This document shows positions 1 to 9,406 of a stretch of 35,517 nt of DNA, piece by piece. The translations under genes were made by a program, and so were the position numbers. This DNA comes from an uncultured bacterium (GTDB taxonomy: Bacteria > Cyanobacteriota > Vampirovibrionia > Gastranaerophilales > Gastranaerophilaceae). The first letter of the stretch is position 1; each line of letters starts with the position of its first letter. The stretch spans positions 1 through 35,517 of the forward strand of contig CASDPF010000017.1 in NCBI GenBank assembly GCA_949282215.1, read 5' to 3'. The notes under the pieces are model-generated. The model was not told the DNA's origin. It worked only from the letters and a program-made list of their open reading frames with translations, and did no database searches.

Positions 1-117
1 TACTGGAGTTGGTTCCGGTTTCACTGATGTTGGCTCTATTACGTCTGGCTTTACTGGAGTTGGTTCCGGTTTCACTGATGTTGGTTCTATTACGTCTGGT
101 TTTGCTGGGGTTGGATT
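1..117. repeat. 51-bp tandem repeat encoding 17-residue Pro-rich repeats
   Basis: Two nearly identical 51-bp units (1-51 and 52-102) are followed by a degenerate partial copy. On the minus strand each unit encodes 17 residues built from VKPEPTP and VKPDVIEPTS. The period is a multiple of three, so the reading frame is kept. This looks like a spacer or stalk segment of the giant protein and probably continues to the left of the window. Confidence 0.9.
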
Positions 118-3100
118 CTTATCAATAGGTGTAGAATCAGCATTTTTACCGGATTTTATATGAGAAATTCTAGACATTACAAGACCGGTTGCAAAATCTA
201 TAAATGCATCTTGGGTTCCATAATCATCTCCTGCAATTTTCGTTACACCATAAGACCCTGCTGCATTTATTATTTCTTCAGCTATTTCATTTGCAAGAGC
301 TTTATTGGTTATGCCAAAAGATTGCATTAATTTTGGAGCTAATGCACTTGAACTTGCACCTACTCCTGCAAAAGACATATTCATTAAAGTTTTCTTCATT
401 ACCGTTTTAGCATCTTTTCCACTTGTTGCTTCGACGGTTACGGTTGCCACACCAGCATTAATCATCTGGGTTGCTGCTTGGCTCACTTTATTTGCATTTT
501 GGATATTTTTAGCTGCTGCAAAGGCTTTTTCGGCTTTTGCCGCATAATTTGCAATTTTCACAGCTTTTGTACCCCATTTTGCTGCACTAACAGCTAGTCT
601 TGCTGCTGCTATTTGTCCTAAACCAGGTACAAATTGCAATGCCACTGTACCTGCAATTTCGAAGGCTGCATCTGTAATCATTTCGGTAGTTTGTTGATTT
701 TCGTTAAATTGAATTACGTCTTTGACGATATCATTTGTTCCGAAAGCACTCTTTGTCAACAAGTCAAGATCTTTGTCCATTTGTTCTAAGGTTTTACCTT
801 TGGTTAATTCCTGATATTGAAGTTTTGAATTATCCTGAGTATCTTGCAAAAATCTCAACAACATATCTTTTTTCTGAGCATCAGTTGTTGCTTCTTTGCC
901 AATTGTATCTGCGTAATTTTGGATTACATTATCCACTATTGAATCGTCGAATTGAAACTTTGATTTGATTTCATTACGTAATTCGTTATAATCCATCGAA
1001 CCTGATTTTTTTAACATTCCATTTGTAATATTTATTGTCGATGATAAGTTTTGAGCTTGTTGATAGTTACTTAAAGCTACATCTCTTGCTGCAATTTTAT
1101 TTTTATCAAATTCTATTCCAAAGACTTCTTTATAAACTTTTTTAAATTCTGCTTCATCACTTGCTGAAGCGGCAAGACGTTTTACATCTTCTGCATTTTT
1201 GCCAAGCTTTTTATCCATATCTTCAATGGTTGTACAACCAAACCAGCCGCAAACTGTATCTCCAACTTTGGCAGTCCAGCCTTCTTCTTCTCTAGCTTTT
1301 TTATATTTATCTTGTGCTTCTTTATCAGATGCTGCAAAGTCACTGTTAAATTGTGCTATTGCCTCTGAATCAGTCATATCTGCTGCAGCACCTGTTTGTT
1401 TTGCGACAATTGCTCCTCGTAAGAAATCTATAGCTTTTTCCATATCTTTAGGATTTGTTCTACGGAAAGCACCGCTTAAGGACTCATATTCTCTTTTTAT
1501 ACTTGCTTCATATTCTTCATTTGCTTTTTGAATATCTTCTTCTGTAACCCCTGCTTCTCTTGCGGCTTCTGATAACTTACTCATTATAGTTCTTAAAACT
1601 TTTGTCTGAGCTTTTCTATCTCCGCTTGGCATTATTTCACTTGTTACCGTATCTATTATTGAAGAGTCACCTTGTTTTTCCTTATCATAAGCATCTATTA
1701 CATCGATAATATTATCTTTTGTTACCTTTGTATCAAGTAATTCCTGCATTTTTTTCATGCTTGTATAACCTGAATTATCATCAGCAATTTGGTAAAATTC
1801 TTTTGCTATGCTTTCGGCATTTTTTCTATTTGAAACTTTTGCATTTGACTCTTTTATAGAATGTTCTTTATCTGAAATACGATTATGCATTTCTTGTGCT
1901 ACATTTGCGGTAACTCTTTTACCTTTTAGCTCTCCATCTTTTAATTCAGGATTTGTTTTTTGTAAATCTTCTATTCTTGCCTGCAGTTGACGCTTGTTTG
2001 GATTTTCTATTCCTTCACGTCTAAATAAGGCTTTAGCGAGTTCTTCGTACGTATCATAATCTTTATTGGTAAAGCTTATTGGTTTTCTTTCTGCTACTTC
2101 ATCTTTTACAGACTGTATCTCTCTTGCTACAACCTGATATGCAGCAATGGCTTCTTCTTTTGTTTGTCTGCCTTGTAATCTTTTATCATCTGCTTGTAAT
2201 TCTCCAGGAATTACAAGTTCATCACCAGCCCAACCTCGGATTTTTCCTCCATTTGCTTCTAATAATTCTTGTTTTGTGCATCCGAAATTTTTGGCTAAGG
2301 CATCTATACTTTCTCCGTTTTGAAGAATTATTTTGGTATTACCTTTGCCATCATATTCTACACTGTATTCTTGTCCGTTTATAACTTTGGTTTGTACAGT
2401 CTTTTTATTTTCTTTATTATATTTTGTAGTTGTTGTGGCATTTTCATTTGAAGATACTTCTGTATATCCATCCTCTTCATATATTCTTTCTGTTGTTTTA
2501 TTACCTTCCTTGGTTGTTTCTGAAAGAACTTTACCGTCTTTTAATGTTCTTTGTGTCTCTTTGCCATATTCGACGATATTTTCTGAAACTGTTCCATCGT
2601 CGTTATAGCTATATGTCGTTTTCTTTTCTTTTGCGGGAATTCCTTCATTTTCTATTTTTGTCTGTAAGACTGGATTTCCATTTTCATCGTAATTATATGT
2701 TTCTTTTGTTGTTCCATTTTTTATTACTGAACTTTGAGGTTTTCCTGCTTTATATTGTACTGTCTGAGTGGGATTGCCACCTTTTGCAACCTTTTCACTT
2801 TGCACTAAATCGCCATTTTCGTCATATTGTTCAGTTTCTTGTGAACCGTCTGTATTTAATATTTGTTTTTTTTGAAGTTTTTTATCTTCACTGTAATAAT
2901 TTGTTATTGTTTCTCCATTTTCACCTTTTATTGATATTTCAGATGTTTTGTCCGGATTTATAGATTCTGTAGTTCCATCTTTATATTTTATAATTATGGT
3001 TTTTTGACCATTCTTTTCTATTACTTGAGATTCTAAAATATTCTCACTTGACTGTGACAATAAATCCAAAAATTCAAATAGTTCTTTTTTATCCACATCT

Positions 3101-3354
3101 TTTGCATTTTTATTTTTTAAAAACTTTTTAGCTTCTCTTGCAGATAAAGTATCATTTCCAGCGACATCTTTTAGCTGTGCTTGTAATTCTTTTATTTCAT
3201 CCTCATCTAAAACACCATCTTTGTTTGCATCTACTAAATCAAACAAAGCTTGCATACTTTTATCTTTTATATTTTCTTTTTTTATTCCGCCCTTATATTG
3301 GTCTGTGTTTACACTTCCTGATTGTCCACCGCGACCTAATTTCAAATCACTCAC
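1..3354 (-). CDS. Giant EF-hand / YD-repeat / LysM protein (3' end outside window)
   Basis: The frame is open from a GTG at 3354 to the window edge, giving at least 1118 residues with no stop. The GTG is preceded by AGAAAGGT at good spacing, and an in-frame stop lies just upstream. In order I see: an EF-hand loop at residues 42-53 (DANKDGVLDEDE); YD-type repeats at about 150-330 (recurring YDENGN); a LysM-like module at about 340-385 (GESIDALAKNFGC, then GDELVIPG); a long charged helical region; a Gly/Ala-rich hydrophobic stretch near 895-930; and 17-residue Pro-rich repeats at the end. There is no N-terminal signal peptide. LysM and YD/RHS modules are known from cell-wall-binding and polymorphic-toxin proteins, so a surface or secreted effector role is inferred, not shown. 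The C-terminal domain, which may carry the activity, is not visible. The gene at 8361-9308 has similar modules. Confidence 0.8.
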   Translation of the reverse strand, partial: MSDLKLGRGGQSGSVNTDQYKGGIKKENIKDKSMQALFDLVDANKDGVLDEDEIKELQAQLKDVAGNDTLSAREAKKFLKNKNAKDVDKKELFEFLDLLSQSSENILESQVIEKNGQKTIIIKYKDGTTESINPDKTSEISIKGENGETITNYYSEDKKLQKKQILNTDGSQETEQYDENGDLVQSEKVAKGGNPTQTVQYKAGKPQSSVIKNGTTKETYNYDENGNPVLQTKIENEGIPAKEKKTTYSYNDDGTVSENIVEYGKETQRTLKDGKVLSETTKEGNKTTERIYEEDGYTEVSSNENATTTTKYNKENKKTVQTKVINGQEYSVEYDGKGNTKIILQNGESIDALAKNFGCTKQELLEANGGKIRGWAGDELVIPGELQADDKRLQGRQTKEEAIAAYQVVAREIQSVKDEVAERKPISFTNKDYDTYEELAKALFRREGIENPNKRQLQARIEDLQKTNPELKDGELKGKRVTANVAQEMHNRISDKEHSIKESNAKVSNRKNAESIAKEFYQIADDNSGYTSMKKMQELLDTKVTKDNIIDVIDAYDKEKQGDSSIIDTVTSEIMPSGDRKAQTKVLRTIMSKLSEAAREAGVTEEDIQKANEEYEASIKREYESLSGAFRRTNPKDMEKAIDFLRGAIVAKQTGAAADMTDSEAIAQFNSDFAASDKEAQDKYKKAREEEGWTAKVGDTVCGWFGCTTIEDMDKKLGKNAEDVKRLAASASDEAEFKKVYKEVFGIEFDKNKIAARDVALSNYQQAQNLSSTINITNGMLKKSGSMDYNELRNEIKSKFQFDDSIVDNVIQNYADTIGKEATTDAQKKDMLLRFLQDTQDNSKLQYQELTKGKTLEQMDKDLDLLTKSAFGTNDIVKDVIQFNENQQTTEMITDAAFEIAGTVALQFVPGLGQIAAARLAVSAAKWGTKAVKIANYAAKAEKAFAAAKNIQNANKVSQAATQMINAGVATVTVEATSGKDAKTVMKKTLMNMSFAGVGASSSALAPKLMQSFGITNKALANEIAEEIINAAGSYGVTKIAGDDYGTQDAFIDFATGLVMSRISHIKSGKNADSTPIDKNPTPAKPDVIEPTSVKPEPTPVKPDVIEPTSVKPEPTPV

Positions 3355-3454
3355 AAATGTACCTTTCTATTTATTTTGCATTTATGAGTGCTTACGGACT
3401 TTTATTTATTTTTCTTTAAATAAATTTATTAGTTTTATTTTTTTGTTACTATTT

Positions 3455-4381
3455 TTAACATTTTATTGTTTTGCCTATTTTTTTAACAGTTTCAATATCT
3501 TCATGAGGCTCTTTGCCTATTGTAGTCAGGTAATTTCCTATTAATATACCTTCTACACAAGTCTTTAGGGCTTTTTCTTGATTTTCTTGAGATAATTTCA
3601 TCCTACCGCCACAAAAACGCAATACGGCATTTGGATTTGCTATTTTAAACACAGCAAGAGTTCTCAGGATATTTTCTTCACCTATTTTGTCATGATAATT
3701 TTCAAACGGTGTTTGAGGTATTGGCATTAATATATTAATTGGAATGCTGTCAGGTTCAATTTCTGCAAGTTCCATAGCCATCTCTATCCTTTGTTCTACA
3801 GATTCTCCCATGCCAAGAATAACACCACAGCATAATTCCATTCCGTATTTTTTAACAAGCTTACAAGTGTTTAATCTATCTTGCCAAGTGTGTGTTGTAC
3901 AAACACTCGGATAATAAGATTCTGATGTGTTTATGTTGTGGTGAAATCTTTTTAAACCAGCCTTAGCAAGAGTTTTTGCCTGTTCTTCGTTCAAAATTCC
4001 TATTGAAGCACAGCTTTTAATACCTTTTACTTCGTTTACAGCCTTTATCATTGCTACAACTTTATCAAAATCTTCTTCATCCGGAGTTTTTCCTGATGTA
4101 ACGATTGCAAATCTATCAGCTTTATTATCCCTTGACTCCTCTGCTGCTTTAATTACATCTTCAACTGGAATTAGCGGATAAGATTCAATATCTGTTCTAT
4201 AATGTGAACTTTGAGCACAATATTTGCAGTTTTGAGAACATTTTCCATTTCTCGCATTTACTATTGAACAAAATTCTACTGTATCTTTTACATATTTAGA
4301 AGAAATTGCTAGCAACTCTTCCAAATCCATATTATATAATTTTAGTAACTCTTCTTTTGATAATTTTACTTCGGCTGTCAT
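3455..4381 (-). CDS. bioB: Biotin synthase BioB
   Basis: Radical SAM enzyme that inserts sulphur into dethiobiotin in the last step of biotin synthesis. The 4Fe-4S motif CxxxCxxC is present at C48, C52 and C55 (GKCSQNCKYCAQS). Further BioB-typical stretches are HHNINTSESYYP, the CCGVILGMGES region, and a C-terminal FCGGRMKLSQENQ segment. At 308 residues it is about normal for the family. AGGGAGA lies shortly before the ATG. A bioD-like gene lies 13 kb away at 17512, and no bioA, bioF, bioC or bioH is in the window, so biotin genes are dispersed here. Identification is firm. Confidence 0.96.
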   Translation of the reverse strand: MTAEVKLSKEELLKLYNMDLEELLAISSKYVKDTVEFCSIVNARNGKCSQNCKYCAQSSHYRTDIESYPLIPVEDVIKAAEESRDNKADRFAIVTSGKTPDEEDFDKVVAMIKAVNEVKGIKSCASIGILNEEQAKTLAKAGLKRFHHNINTSESYYPSVCTTHTWQDRLNTCKLVKKYGMELCCGVILGMGESVEQRIEMAMELAEIEPDSIPINILMPIPQTPFENYHDKIGEENILRTLAVFKIANPNAVLRFCGGRMKLSQENQEKALKTCVEGILIGNYLTTIGKEPHEDIETVKKIGKTIKC

Positions 4382-4434
4382 AATATATCTCCCTAACGGA
4401 GAAATTTTACGTCAAAGACTACATCAAGTCAACT

Positions 4435-4866
4435 TTATGGAGTTGGTGCTGTTTTCTTTCCAAAAAGTTTGTTGTACCCGTCTTTGAAAAATTGACAAAT
4501 ACTGTTCCATCCATTCTTTATTTTTGTTGTATCAAAGTTTTTGACTTTATCTGTGATATTTGAAAATAAATTCTTTATTGATGGAAGTTTTTTCAACTTA
4601 CTTATGCCGAAAATTCCAACACCAACTACTAATGCTCCAAAAAGAAGTTTTTTCCACAATGGATTAGAGGAAGTTTTCTGCGTTTGATTATTATAAATGA
4701 GTTGATCTTTCGTCGGTTGTCGCAGATTATTAGATTGTGGGAGTGCAAATTGAGGACTGCCCATATATCGTGGCTGCGTGCCTGTTAAAAAAGCTGCTCC
4801 ATCATAATCTAAAATTCCGTTTGCTGCTGCCATATCTAATGCATTTACCAAGTTTGGTGATAACAT
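4435..4866 (-). CDS. Small single-span membrane protein, unknown
   Basis: 143 residues. The N-terminal half is polar and Gln/Asn-rich with no signal peptide. One membrane segment follows near residues 76-91 (LLFGALVVGVGIFGIS), then a Lys-rich amphipathic tail. I do not recognise the family. An AAGG lies upstream of the ATG with loose spacing. The 5' leader contains a short hairpin followed by T residues (4888-4905). The gene is divergent from the glycosyltransferase at 4986. Confidence 0.7.
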   Translation of the reverse strand: MLSPNLVNALDMAAANGILDYDGAAFLTGTQPRYMGSPQFALPQSNNLRQPTKDQLIYNNQTQKTSSNPLWKKLLFGALVVGVGIFGISKLKKLPSIKNLFSNITDKVKNFDTTKIKNGWNSICQFFKDGYNKLFGKKTAPTP

Positions 4867-4887
4867 ACTTTTTCAACCTTTTTATTT

Positions 4888-4905
4888 AAAAAAGTCATAC
4901 GACTT
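4888..4905 (-). promoter_or_regulatory. Short hairpin with T-tract in the 5' leader of the small membrane protein
   Basis: On the minus strand AAGTC-GTAT-GACTT is followed by T residues, about 20 nt upstream of the ATG at 4866. The stem is only 5 bp, so it could be a weak attenuator or chance. Confidence 0.3.
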
Positions 4906-4985
4906 CTTTCCACTACACATTTATATAAAGTTTCTTTTTTTATATTAATTGCTTTTTTCGCTTTTATTTGTTAAATTTTATTAAT

Positions 4986-6656
4986 ATGAAAGACTTTTTT
5001 AAAAATAATGGGATTGTGAACTTTATTGTTAATTGGAGTATTGAGAATAAACTTTTAATTTTACTTTGGATTATATGTCTTTTTGCTCTTTGGATTTTTA
5101 CGGGACATTATTCCAACATATTTTTAGATGTCGGACGAGAAGTATATTATCCTGAAAGAATTCTTGAAGGAAAGGTTTTGTATAAAGATTTGTTTAATAT
5201 TTACGGACCTTTTGCCTATCAATGGAATGCTCTATTATATGCTATTTTTGGTAAAAAACTTTCTACCCTTTATTTTTCAGGGGGAATTTGTTCTATTGGA
5301 ATTGTTAGTGCGATTTATTTGATTGCCAAAAAGTTTTTCACGCCACTCTTAGCTTTTGCTTTCGGTTGTTTAACCATTGCAACAGGTATTTGTGCTTCTC
5401 ATTTATTTAATTTTACTTTCCCTTACAGTCAAGCAATGTTATTTGGAACTTTAAGCTCTTTGTTTTCAATGCTTTTTGTTCTTAAATTTTCTGAATCAAA
5501 GATTTCTAAATATTTATACCTATCAGCTTTACTTGCAGGATTAGCCGTTAGTTGTAAATACGACTTTTTTATATTTGCAGCTTTTCTGTTTTTAGTAGCT
5601 TGTTTTTCAAAGAATATTAAATATATACTGTATTTCATAACTTGCTTTGCTATTATTCCTTTAATATCTTTTGGAATTTTATTTTTGCAAGGTTTGACTT
5701 TTGTACATCTAATCGATACTGCAAATGTTTTGAGCAGAATGGCAAAAGCAAATACACTTAAATATTTTTACTCATCACAGGGTATTTTCTTTAACAAACA
5801 AATGCTTAAACTTTGGCCAATCAGTGCTTTAAAAACATTCTTGCTCTTTGGCGGAACTTTATGCGGCATATTCTTGTTTAATAAAAATAAAATATGGGGA
5901 TGGATTGTAACTTCTTTATTTGCAATACTTACAGTTATTTTTACAACCCCTGCAAATTTTGTATTCGTATTACCTTTGCTATTATTAGCAAGTATATTTA
6001 GCTATAAAAAATTCAAACTTAATCCACAGTTATTAATCCTTGTTTTAGGAACTTTGACTTTGAGCATAAAGTCGTTCCTTAGTCTTACTCCTATGAACTA
6101 TGGCAACTATTGCTTTTCTATTTCCTTAATTGCAATCTTTGCTCTTTTATATTCTTATTTAGGTGAAAAATATCAAAAAGCCGGGACTATATTTTTAATT
6201 GCAACAGCGGTTTGTTTTTTGGGAATGTTCAGCTATAACAGAATGAGTTTGAATATGAAAGTTTCAGTTCCTAAAGGTACTATTTATACAAATAGTGAAG
6301 ATGGTAATGCTATATTAGAACTTTTGGGTTATTTAAAATATAAAAAAGTAAAAGATGTTGTAATCTATCCTGAAGGTTTATTATTAAACTTTTTATCTGA
6401 TACTAAATCCGATGATTACTTTAACTCTTTAATTCCTTTGTATGAAGAAGTTTTTGGAGATGAAAGATTTGTAGATTACTTTGCTCAAAAACGTCCTGAA
6501 TATTTTGTTTTAAGCAATCTTAATATGAAAGACTACTACTATGAATTAATTTGTGTCGACTATGCAATTCCGTTTTGCAAATTTCTTGCAGCTATGTATG
6601 ATCCTATTGACGGTATTGATTACGGCAGAAGGTTTTTAATTTTTAAACGAAATTAA
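4986..6656 (+). CDS. Polytopic membrane glycosyltransferase, GT39-like (PMT superfamily)
   Basis: About 556 residues from the ATG at 4986. A TTG at 4968 would add six residues, and neither start has a clear Shine-Dalgarno. An N-terminal membrane segment (LLILLWIICLFALWIF) is followed by a first extracytoplasmic loop with an acidic DVGRE motif and then LYKDLFNIYGPFAYQW, an arrangement typical of GT39-like lipid-phosphosugar-dependent transferases. About ten more hydrophobic segments follow, then a soluble C-terminal domain of about 140 residues. It probably transfers a sugar from a polyprenyl-phosphate donor to an envelope acceptor outside the membrane. The acceptor is unknown. It is followed by metG after about 60 bp. 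Confidence 0.75.
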   Translation: MKDFFKNNGIVNFIVNWSIENKLLILLWIICLFALWIFTGHYSNIFLDVGREVYYPERILEGKVLYKDLFNIYGPFAYQWNALLYAIFGKKLSTLYFSGGICSIGIVSAIYLIAKKFFTPLLAFAFGCLTIATGICASHLFNFTFPYSQAMLFGTLSSLFSMLFVLKFSESKISKYLYLSALLAGLAVSCKYDFFIFAAFLFLVACFSKNIKYILYFITCFAIIPLISFGILFLQGLTFVHLIDTANVLSRMAKANTLKYFYSSQGIFFNKQMLKLWPISALKTFLLFGGTLCGIFLFNKNKIWGWIVTSLFAILTVIFTTPANFVFVLPLLLLASIFSYKKFKLNPQLLILVLGTLTLSIKSFLSLTPMNYGNYCFSISLIAIFALLYSYLGEKYQKAGTIFLIATAVCFLGMFSYNRMSLNMKVSVPKGTIYTNSEDGNAILELLGYLKYKKVKDVVIYPEGLLLNFLSDTKSDDYFNSLIPLYEEVFGDERFVDYFAQKRPEYFVLSNLNMKDYYYELICVDYAIPFCKFLAAMYDPIDGIDYGRRFLIFKRN

Positions 6657-6714
6657 AATTTTATTTTATGATAATATTTTCATGTATTAAAAAATTTTTT
6701 AAGAGGAAATAAGA

Positions 6715-8286
6715 ATGGATAAATTTTACATAACAACAGCAATTGACTATGTTAACGGTGCTCCGCACATAGGACACGCTTATGAAAAAATTCTTACAGA
6801 TATTATTGCAAGGCATTTCTCTCAAAGAACTGATAATATGTTCTTTTTAACAGGAACTGACGAACATGGTATAAAAATCCAAAAAACTGCTGCTTCAAAA
6901 GGTATTCAACCTAAAGAACTTTGTGATGAAAATGCTCAAAAATTTAAAGATGCTTGGAAAGCACTTGATATTAATTATAATAAATTTATAAGAACTACAG
7001 ACGATTACCACGAAAATGCTGTTCAAAAAATATTCAAAAAACTTGTTGAACAAGGTGATATCTATAAACATTCCTATGAAGGTCTATATTGTACAGGCTG
7101 TGAATGTTTCCTTAATCCTAAAGATTTGACAGAAGACGGCCTTTGTCCTGACCACTTAAAAAAACCGGAAGTTGTAAAAGAAGAAAACTATTTCTTTAAA
7201 CTTACAAAATATAAAGATGCAATTATTAAACATATAAAAGAAAACCCTGATTTCATAGTACCTTCATTCAGAGCAAATGAAGTTCTAAATCAACTTGAAG
7301 ATATTCAGGATATTTCAGTTTCAAGAGCAAAATCAAATGTTCAATGGGGTATTGATGTACTTGATGATAATGAACAATCTATTTATGTTTGGATTGATGC
7401 TCTTTCTAACTATATTACAGCTTTAGGTTATGATACTGAATCTGTTTCTGAAGATTTCAAAAAATATTGGCCTGCTGATGTTCAAGTTATCGGTAAAGAT
7501 ATTTTGAAATTTCATAGTATCTACTGGCCTGCATTCTTGCTTGCTTTGGATTTGCCATTACCTAAACATATTCTTGCTCACGGCTGGATTACTATTGATG
7601 AAACAAAAATGTCAAAATCATTAGGCAACGTAATTTCTCCTACATCTGTTCTTGAAACTTTTGAACTTAAAGAGCCTGATGCTTTCAGATATTACATGGC
7701 AACTTCTGCTCCTTGCGGACGTGACGGAAACTATTCCGACGATGACTTTAAAGAAAAAGTTAACGCTCACCTTGCAAACAGCATGGGAAATCTACTAAAC
7801 AGAACTTTATCAATGTTAGTAAAATATTTTGACGGTGTTGTTCAACCTAAAAACTTATCTCTTGTTGACGGTGCTGTTGAATTAACTAAAAAAGCTTTGG
7901 GTACCGTTAAAATTGTAGAAAACCATTTTAACCATTTTGAAGTAGCTGAAGCCGCTCAAGAAATTATCGGTATTGTTGATATGACAAACAAATTTGTTAC
8001 AGATAATGCACCTTGGACTTTAGCAAAAGAAGATAAAATGGATGAATGTGCTCAAGTTCTTACAACTGTACTTGAAGTTATGTGTATCATTTCAGCTTTA
8101 ATCTATCCATATTGTCCAAATATTGCTCAATCTATGGCTAAACAATTATCATTTGATTTGAGCATAAAATTAGACGATTTAACAGCTGATAATATCAAGG
8201 AAGGTAAACTTATATCTAAAGAAGAAATAACCCCTGTATTTCTTCGTGTAGACTCTGAGTTAGCTGATAAATCTGCTAAAAAATAA
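6715..8286 (+). CDS. metG: Methionyl-tRNA synthetase
   Basis: Class I aminoacyl-tRNA synthetase that charges tRNA-Met. The HIGH signature is present near residue 18 (APHIGHAYEKI) and KMSKS near residue 300 (ETKMSKSLGN). A zinc-knuckle insertion is visible near residue 128 (CTGCECF, then CPDH). The anticodon-binding helical domain contains NAPWTLAKE. At 523 residues it lacks the C-terminal Trbp111-like dimerisation domain found in longer forms. AGAGGA at 6702-6707 is a good ribosome binding site. The gene ends at a strong terminator (8323-8351). Confidence 0.97.
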   Translation: MDKFYITTAIDYVNGAPHIGHAYEKILTDIIARHFSQRTDNMFFLTGTDEHGIKIQKTAASKGIQPKELCDENAQKFKDAWKALDINYNKFIRTTDDYHENAVQKIFKKLVEQGDIYKHSYEGLYCTGCECFLNPKDLTEDGLCPDHLKKPEVVKEENYFFKLTKYKDAIIKHIKENPDFIVPSFRANEVLNQLEDIQDISVSRAKSNVQWGIDVLDDNEQSIYVWIDALSNYITALGYDTESVSEDFKKYWPADVQVIGKDILKFHSIYWPAFLLALDLPLPKHILAHGWITIDETKMSKSLGNVISPTSVLETFELKEPDAFRYYMATSAPCGRDGNYSDDDFKEKVNAHLANSMGNLLNRTLSMLVKYFDGVVQPKNLSLVDGAVELTKKALGTVKIVENHFNHFEVAEAAQEIIGIVDMTNKFVTDNAPWTLAKEDKMDECAQVLTTVLEVMCIISALIYPYCPNIAQSMAKQLSFDLSIKLDDLTADNIKEGKLISKEEITPVFLRVDSELADKSAKK

Positions 8287-8322
8287 TAAATTTATTTTTT
8301 ATACTGTTTTATTGTTTATATT

Positions 8323-8351
8323 AAAAGCGGACAAATATTTTGTCCGCTTTT
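8323..8351. terminator. Bidirectional Rho-independent terminator between metG and the 8361-9308 gene
   Basis: A perfect 13-bp stem (AAAAGCGGACAAA, 3-nt loop, complementary arm) has A and T runs on both sides. It can serve metG on plus and the convergent gene on minus. Confidence 0.9.
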
Positions 8352-8360
8352 AAATTTTAT

Positions 8361-9308
8361 TTACTCAATTTTTTGTCCTTCACTTGAATATTTTTCTTTT
8401 GTTCCGTCCGGTTTTGTTACAGTTAAACTGCCATCTCCAACCAAAAATTGATTATCCATATATATCATACTTCCATCATTTAATCTTATTTCTAAGGATC
8501 CGCCGTCTCTCATTGTATCTATTGACTTTAAGTTATCGCCAAATATTTTTGAAATAACATTATCAAAGGCCTCTGAACCTTCTTTTCCGCCTATTGGAAG
8601 TTTATTACGTGCATCATTCATTGTTTTGGATATTTCTGCCATATTACCATCATCATAATTTGGAATATCTCCAGTATATGAAATGGTTCGATTTTTTAAA
8701 TTTTCATTCGCGTCATATTCTTCATTGACTATATATCCGTCATTATAACCGGTTGCTCTGACAGATTTACCATTTTCATATTCAATATACAAACTCATAT
8801 TACCTTTATCGTCATAGCCTACAAAATTATCTATTTCATTATCCTTATAATTGTAAGCATGTTTCAAATTTCCATCTGCATCTACAGATACTTTCGATGA
8901 TATATTTCCATTTTCATCGTAATCAAGATTTATAATTTCATCTATACTTCCATCTGCCTTATAGTATGTTCGTTTTATTTCCTGACCATTCTTTATATCG
9001 GCTTTATAATTTTCTTTCGTTGCTTCATTGTATCTTGTTTCACTTGTTAAACCTTTTTCTTTTGCATTTGTATTAATTAGAGCAGATATTGAATCTTTAA
9101 CAGATTCCCATTTTCTGCCAATTAGTCCCTTTTCTTGGGCTATTTGTGCAGTTTTTTCATCTGCAAAATCGTTTTTATCCACTATCCCGTTATTATTTTT
9201 ATCTCCAAATATGGAAACTTGTTGTTGTTGATTTTTTTTAGATGAACCTGATGTTTGTGCTGTACCTGCATTTAGTCCATTTGTTGCGTTTACACCATCT
9301 AAACCCAT
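8361..9308 (-). CDS. EF-hand-like / YD-repeat protein, small relative of the giant protein
   Basis: 315 residues. A low-complexity Asn/Gly/Gln-rich N-terminus without signal peptide is followed by an EF-hand or dockerin-like loop at residues 36-47 (DKNNNGIVDKND, Asp at position 12 where Glu is usual). Next is a helical stretch (GRKWESVKDSISAL). After that come several degenerate YD-type repeats (YDENGNISSKV, YDDKGNMSLY, YDANENLKNR) and a C-terminal beta-rich domain ending in LTVTKPDGTKEKYSSEG. AGAGAGG precedes the ATG. The module order of EF-hand then YD repeats matches the start of the protein at 1-3354, so I place both in one family. No function is known to me. A surface or secreted role is possible but no export signal is seen. 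Confidence 0.75.
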   Translation of the reverse strand: MGLDGVNATNGLNAGTAQTSGSSKKNQQQQVSIFGDKNNNGIVDKNDFADEKTAQIAQEKGLIGRKWESVKDSISALINTNAKEKGLTSETRYNEATKENYKADIKNGQEIKRTYYKADGSIDEIINLDYDENGNISSKVSVDADGNLKHAYNYKDNEIDNFVGYDDKGNMSLYIEYENGKSVRATGYNDGYIVNEEYDANENLKNRTISYTGDIPNYDDGNMAEISKTMNDARNKLPIGGKEGSEAFDNVISKIFGDNLKSIDTMRDGGSLEIRLNDGSMIYMDNQFLVGDGSLTVTKPDGTKEKYSSEGQKIE

Positions 9309-9326
9309 AATTGAGCCTCTCTTTCT

Positions 9327-9363
9327 AAAAAAACTTCACGCTTATTTACATGAAGTTTTTTTT
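9327..9363. terminator. Terminator downstream of dnaN
   Basis: A short stem (CTTCA / TGAAG, extended by the flanking A7 and T8 runs) with a 12-nt loop lies between the dnaN stop and the next minus-strand gene. It fits termination of dnaN on the minus strand. Confidence 0.7.
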
Positions 9364-9406
9364 AATATTAAAATTCAATAATTGTTTTTTCTTTAACAAA
9401 TCTTTA

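Noticed and set aside
1..117. CRISPR-like repeat at the left edge
   Set aside because: The units are directly adjacent without spacers and keep the reading frame of a Pro-rich protein segment.
204..3544. Several open frames of 60-177 codons on the plus strand
   Set aside because: They are shadows of the continuous minus-strand frame of the giant protein and of bioB. Their products are low-complexity Leu/Phe/Ser-rich, as expected for antisense reads.
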